DNA from: Mariniblastus sp. | Lineage (GTDB): Bacteria > Planctomycetota > Planctomycetia > Pirellulales > Pirellulaceae | Direction: 5' to 3' | DNA length: 45,427 nucleotides | NCBI GenBank assembly: GCA_028823415.1 | Contig: JAPKBL010000030.1 | Coordinates: 1-45,427, forward strand | In this document: positions 42,178-45,427 of the stretch, one piece after another | How positions within the stretch are numbered: position 1 is the stretch's first letter | Layout: every line of letters starts with the position of its first letter | Made by a program: the position numbers and the translations under genes | The notes under the pieces: generated by a model | What the model was told of the DNA's origin: nothing | Seen by the model: the letters and a program-made list of their open reading frames with translations, nothing else | Databases searched by the model: none

Positions 42178-43773
42178 TTAACCATCACGTTTTCGGTCTC
42201 CTAGAATTTGTTGAGCAGCCAATTTTCCCGGCCCTCCAATCACGCAGCCGCCCGGATGAGTTCCCGAACCGCATTGATAGTAGCCATCGATGGGGGTTCG
42301 GTATTGGTTCCAACCCGGTGCCGGGCGATTCAAGAACATTTGATCTGCGAATAACTCGCCTGCAAAAATATTCCCTTCGGTGAGTCCGACGATTCTTTCG
42401 ATGTCCAGTGGCGTCACGATTTCGCGGTGTAGGATCAAAGAACCAAATCCAGGGAAAAAATCTTCCAGAGTTGCTTGAACCGCATCACCAAGATTTTCAC
42501 GTTCTGTATCCCAGTCACTTTCGGATAAATGGTAGGGCGCGTACATCACAAAACAAGACATGATATGTTTACCGGGAGGGGTCATGTCTGGATCGATCGT
42601 GGATTGCACGCAACAGTCGAGGAAAGGCTTCTTGCTGTATCTTCCAGCCTCACAGTCAGCAAATGCCTCCTCGAGATAGTCGATTGAAGGACCGAGATTC
42701 GTGAATCCCATATAGATGTCTTTTCGATTTTCCAGACCGGGGAAATTTGGGAGATCGGACAGAGCGAAATTCACTTTGGCCGCCGTGCCCTGGAATTTAT
42801 ACTTGCCAATCGCCTCGATCAGGGACTCTGGCAAATCGTTGGGTGAAACTAACTGGGTAAATGTTCGTCGTGGATCGAGTGCGCTCACTACGGTTTCGGC
42901 AAGGAATTCATCGCCATTGGAAAGCCGAACACCCGTGGCAACAGCATTTTCATAAATGACGGTTTCCACATCCGCGTCGGTCAAAATAGTTCCGCCGAAC
43001 GAAACGACGGCCTTGGCCAAGACTTCGGTGAAACCTCCATTACCTCCTTTATGGAAACCCCATTCACCAAAAACGCCGTCGTATTCACCCATTTTGTGAA
43101 ACAGCCAGACAAGTCCCGATCCTTTGGAGCGTGGGCCGACTTTGCTGCCGATGATTCCGCTGGATGCGATCAGCGCTTTGACCAGATCGGATTCAAAATA
43201 TTCCTCGAGAATCTCTGCAGCACTGCAATTCACAAATTTGTCAATCATCGTCTGGACATCCGGTTCGAGTCCGGCCATGTATTCTTTGAGCCCTGCCATT
43301 GCTGCGAGTTCAAGGGGGTCATCGCTCAAGCAGTTCGGCGGAATATTATCCATCAGCGGTTTCAGGGCGAAACAAACTCGGTCAATCAGATGTGACAAAT
43401 CACGGATCGACTCCGCGTCTTCCCGGGAATGTCTTGCAATTTCATGAAAGTTGGCATCGGCGTCTGCCCCAAGTAGCAGATATTCACCGTTAAAACCGGG
43501 TTGAAAAGTGTTGACCAGCGGCAACACCATCATACCGTGGTCGGCCAGATGGAGGTCCTGAACAATATCCGGTCGCATCAGACTGATGGCGTAGGAGAAC
43601 GTGGTGAACATAAACCCAGGAACGAGCTCCTCTGTGATCGCGGCTCCCCCTACTAAATGTCGGCGCTCCAACACGAGCGTTTTCAAACCTGCTTTGGCGA
43701 GGTAGGCCGCGTTGACGAGACCGTTGTGTCCACCGCCAATAACAATTGCATCGTACTTTTTGGAGTTACTCAT
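42178..43773 (-). CDS. FAD-dependent oxidoreductase, PYROXD2/phytoene desaturase-like
   Basis: The 531-residue protein belongs to the CrtI/PYROXD2 group (COG1233). The FAD-binding motif is VIGGGHNGLVNAAYLAKAG near residue 11, followed by VLERRHLVGGAA near 34. KGGNGGFTEVLAKAVVSFGG near 240 is the mid-protein signature, and the C-terminal GSGTHPGGCVIGGPGKLAA is the family end motif. GFMFTTFSYAISLMRPDIV matches PYROXD2 proteins better than carotenoid desaturases, and no carotenoid gene is adjacent. Its ATG overlaps the stop of the GcvT-like gene by four bases (ATGA), so both are made together. The pair suggests oxidation of a methylated or amino substrate with transfer of a C1 unit to folate; substrate unknown. 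Confidence 0.9.
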   Translation of the reverse strand: MSNSKKYDAIVIGGGHNGLVNAAYLAKAGLKTLVLERRHLVGGAAITEELVPGFMFTTFSYAISLMRPDIVQDLHLADHGMMVLPLVNTFQPGFNGEYLLLGADADANFHEIARHSREDAESIRDLSHLIDRVCFALKPLMDNIPPNCLSDDPLELAAMAGLKEYMAGLEPDVQTMIDKFVNCSAAEILEEYFESDLVKALIASSGIIGSKVGPRSKGSGLVWLFHKMGEYDGVFGEWGFHKGGNGGFTEVLAKAVVSFGGTILTDADVETVIYENAVATGVRLSNGDEFLAETVVSALDPRRTFTQLVSPNDLPESLIEAIGKYKFQGTAAKVNFALSDLPNFPGLENRKDIYMGFTNLGPSIDYLEEAFADCEAGRYSKKPFLDCCVQSTIDPDMTPPGKHIMSCFVMYAPYHLSESDWDTERENLGDAVQATLEDFFPGFGSLILHREIVTPLDIERIVGLTEGNIFAGELFADQMFLNRPAPGWNQYRTPIDGYYQCGSGTHPGGCVIGGPGKLAAQQILGDRKRDG

Positions 43774-45005
43774 TTTCCACCTCCCATCGGTGCGGTTTTG
43801 CGTTCGGGATTAAAGAACGGCATTGAGGAGACTTTGGCTAAGACATTGACCGGCTTGCGAATAACGGAAACCTCTAGATCAACTTCTGTTCCGGCGGTTG
43901 TCAGGTCAAGCGGTAATTTCGCAATGGCGATAGGCTTGCGCAAAAGGGAGGAAAACAGAAAACTAGTTGCGTATCCTGCATAGTCCCAGGGGGTTTCGGT
44001 TCGCCGATAAATACTCATCGTTGTTTCGCGGTAGAGATCATTCTTGGGTGGTAAAATACCTGCCTCCAAATGGACGGCTTCGTAACTATGCCAGTCCACT
44101 TCGAGTCCCACCGTCTTCCAGCGACTTGTCTTATTTTCAATTTCGGCTTCAATCGCCGAGCGACCAATAAAATCTCGACTATCTTTTTCCAAATTACGGA
44201 ACATCCACGACCAGCCCAGTTCGATTGCAGTCTCACGTTGAGCATCGACCCAGGCAAATCGAGATGTCTCAAAATCTACGCCCAGCAACAGCAAACCTGC
44301 TTCCACGCGGGCCATTTTCAAGGCTGTCGTTCCAATGGGGGCGATGTTGTATCCTTCTCCGGCAGCCATTAGCGCGTCCCATACGGATAAGGCGTCACCG
44401 GAGGGAATCCATATTTCGTACCCAAGGTCCCCTGTGTATCCAGTGCGTGAAATAATGACATCGGTTTCGCCGATGTTAGACTCGACCACCTCGAAATACT
44501 TGAGATCAGTAGCGCCTTGGGTCAATTGACAAATGACATTATGAGCGTGGGGGCCCTGCAACGCTAAAATGCCATATTTCTCAGATACGTCTTCGACTGC
44601 TACATCGTCGAGTTTCATCTGCTTGGCAATTGATCGGAAATAGCGCAACGTCGGCTCGCCCGCCGTTAAGAAAAATTCAAATTCGTTAGTTCGTAAAACG
44701 ACGCCATCTTGAATCACAAATCCTTTCTCATCAGACCAGACGGTGTACTGAGCTCCCCCCATTTTGCATCGTTTTATATCGCGCGACATGATTCGCTCGA
44801 GAAGCCGGACTGAGTCGGTGCCAGAAATTCGGTATTTAAATAATGGGGAGGTATCGAGCAGAGAGACGGAGCTTCGAATCGCATAGTATTCGTTAGTGAG
44901 CGAGTACTTAAACTGAGGGGCAACGAGGTAGCCGGACCAGTTCTTCCATATTTTTGTTTCGTTGAGTGGCTCTAATCGCGGATGGAACGCGGTCGTTTTG
45001 GGCAT
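43770..45005 (-). CDS. GcvT/DmdA-like folate-dependent aminomethyltransferase family protein
   Basis: The 411-residue protein covers the GcvT folate-binding domain and its C-terminal barrel but has no FAD domain, unlike sarcosine or dimethylglycine dehydrogenases. SSVSLLDTSPLFKYRISGTD near residue 46 and the YTVWSDEKGFVIQDGVVLRT stretch near 88 match the family; the Asp of the last stretch is in the position of the folate-site Asp. RTGYTGDLGYEIWIPSGDA near 192 and ALKMARVEAGLLLLGVDFET near 236 are also typical. It could be the glycine cleavage T-protein, but gcvH and gcvP are absent here and the coupled FAD oxidoreductase suggests a demethylase system. The gene starts at ATG 45005 and is the first of a two-gene operon. 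Confidence 0.9.
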   Translation of the reverse strand: MPKTTAFHPRLEPLNETKIWKNWSGYLVAPQFKYSLTNEYYAIRSSVSLLDTSPLFKYRISGTDSVRLLERIMSRDIKRCKMGGAQYTVWSDEKGFVIQDGVVLRTNEFEFFLTAGEPTLRYFRSIAKQMKLDDVAVEDVSEKYGILALQGPHAHNVICQLTQGATDLKYFEVVESNIGETDVIISRTGYTGDLGYEIWIPSGDALSVWDALMAAGEGYNIAPIGTTALKMARVEAGLLLLGVDFETSRFAWVDAQRETAIELGWSWMFRNLEKDSRDFIGRSAIEAEIENKTSRWKTVGLEVDWHSYEAVHLEAGILPPKNDLYRETTMSIYRRTETPWDYAGYATSFLFSSLLRKPIAIAKLPLDLTTAGTEVDLEVSVIRKPVNVLAKVSSMPFFNPERKTAPMGGGK

Positions 45006-45427
45006 AACGGTGCACTTTCAAAAAAGTGTGCGGGGGATTTGCTGAAATACAAGCGGGCCTGCGCAGTTACGAAATCAAAGCCCGCTATATCGGTTGCGGT
45101 ATTGCGTTTCGGCAAAAATCATTGACAGCATAGGAGTTTCCCAAGAAGTGTTTTCCCGAATCTAATTTAATTCAATTTAATTCGCAACCGTCTGCTTGCT
45201 GGTTCTTGGGATTGTCAGTCGACGATGCTGAAGTGACTTAGGGAGTGCAGTTGAGACGCAACGCAGCAACGCCCATCAGAGGTCGAGAAGTCTCGGATGT
45301 TCCGCGAGGCGTACGCGAACGCAGATTCAACTATTTTGACTAGCCGGCCAAGTCGTCTTGAAGGATAGGCTAGGTGCCTTACGAAATTCGCGATTCGTGG
45401 ACAGCGAAACGATCAGGCAGCAACGAT
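45006..45427. other. Region beyond the last gene, no gene recognised
   Basis: These 422 bases precede the GcvT-like start and must hold its promoter. A run TTTAATTCAATTTAATTC near 45165-45183 is AT-rich. No ORF with support, no RNA gene and no terminator was recognised. The window ends inside this region. Confidence 0.5.

Noticed and set aside
1..45427. CRISPR arrays, transposases, phage genes, tRNA or rRNA genes
   Set aside because: Looked for by eye on both strands; the only repeats are the three short tandem arrays, which lack spacers.

Overview
This window looks like a chromosomal segment of a planctomycete, most likely from the Pirellulaceae or a related marine lineage with roughly balanced GC. 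The assignment rests on planctomycete-typical families found together: a DUF1559 prepilin-like protein, a DUF1080 protein, a DUF1570 HExxH protein, a Tat-exported Gfo/Idh/MocA oxidoreductase, a CotH protein, many small lipoproteins, and possible archaeal-type C1 cofactor genes. No phage, transposase, CRISPR array, tRNA or rRNA was seen. Layout: 1-9.8 kb (+ strand) holds NAD kinase, an exported unknown protein, a secreted CotH-ankyrin fusion, a solitary two-domain ABC permease, a DUF1570 protein, a Gfo/Idh/MocA oxidoreductase with a clear terminator, and tryptophan 2,3-dioxygenase. 9.8-21.1 kb is mixed: DUF1080 protein, NAD(P)H-hydrate epimerase, a DisA_N/DacZ-like protein, a HEAT-repeat lipoprotein, a Wzc-like tyrosine autokinase with a predicted promoter, MutS, a lipoprotein, the RNase P RNA gene (- strand) and an SLBB-like lipoprotein. 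21.4-26.1 kb holds a short-chain dehydrogenase, a small lipoprotein behind a 15-bp tandem array, a prepilin-peptidase-like membrane protein, a double-CDGSH iron-sulfur protein, and a DUF1559 protein followed by a small lipoprotein, each with a terminator-like hairpin. 26.7-37.6 kb (- strand) is a surface-glycan block. Two glycosyltransferase-like genes are followed by PseB, PseC, an SpsF-type cytidylyltransferase and a PseG-GNAT fusion, that is, nearly all of a CMP-pseudaminic acid (or related nonulosonate) pathway but without the PseI/NeuB synthase. Downstream are an MsbA-like ABC exporter and KdsD, which makes arabinose 5-phosphate for KDO; the exporter stop and kdsD start overlap by one base. 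37.9-42.1 kb (+ strand) is a compact run: TylF-like methyltransferase, class I methyltransferase, haloalkane-dehalogenase-like hydrolase, CitG-like protein and PTPS-like protein. The CitG/PTPS pair may belong to pterin or tetrahydromethanopterin cofactor synthesis. 42.2-45.0 kb (- strand) is a translationally coupled pair: a GcvT/DmdA-like folate-dependent protein and a PYROXD2/CrtI-like FAD oxidoreductase. Short tandem arrays of unrelated sequence (17 bp x4, 15 bp x4.5, 19 bp x2.8) occur at three intergenic sites; the first runs into the nadK start. All assignments come from reading motifs by eye; no database search was run.
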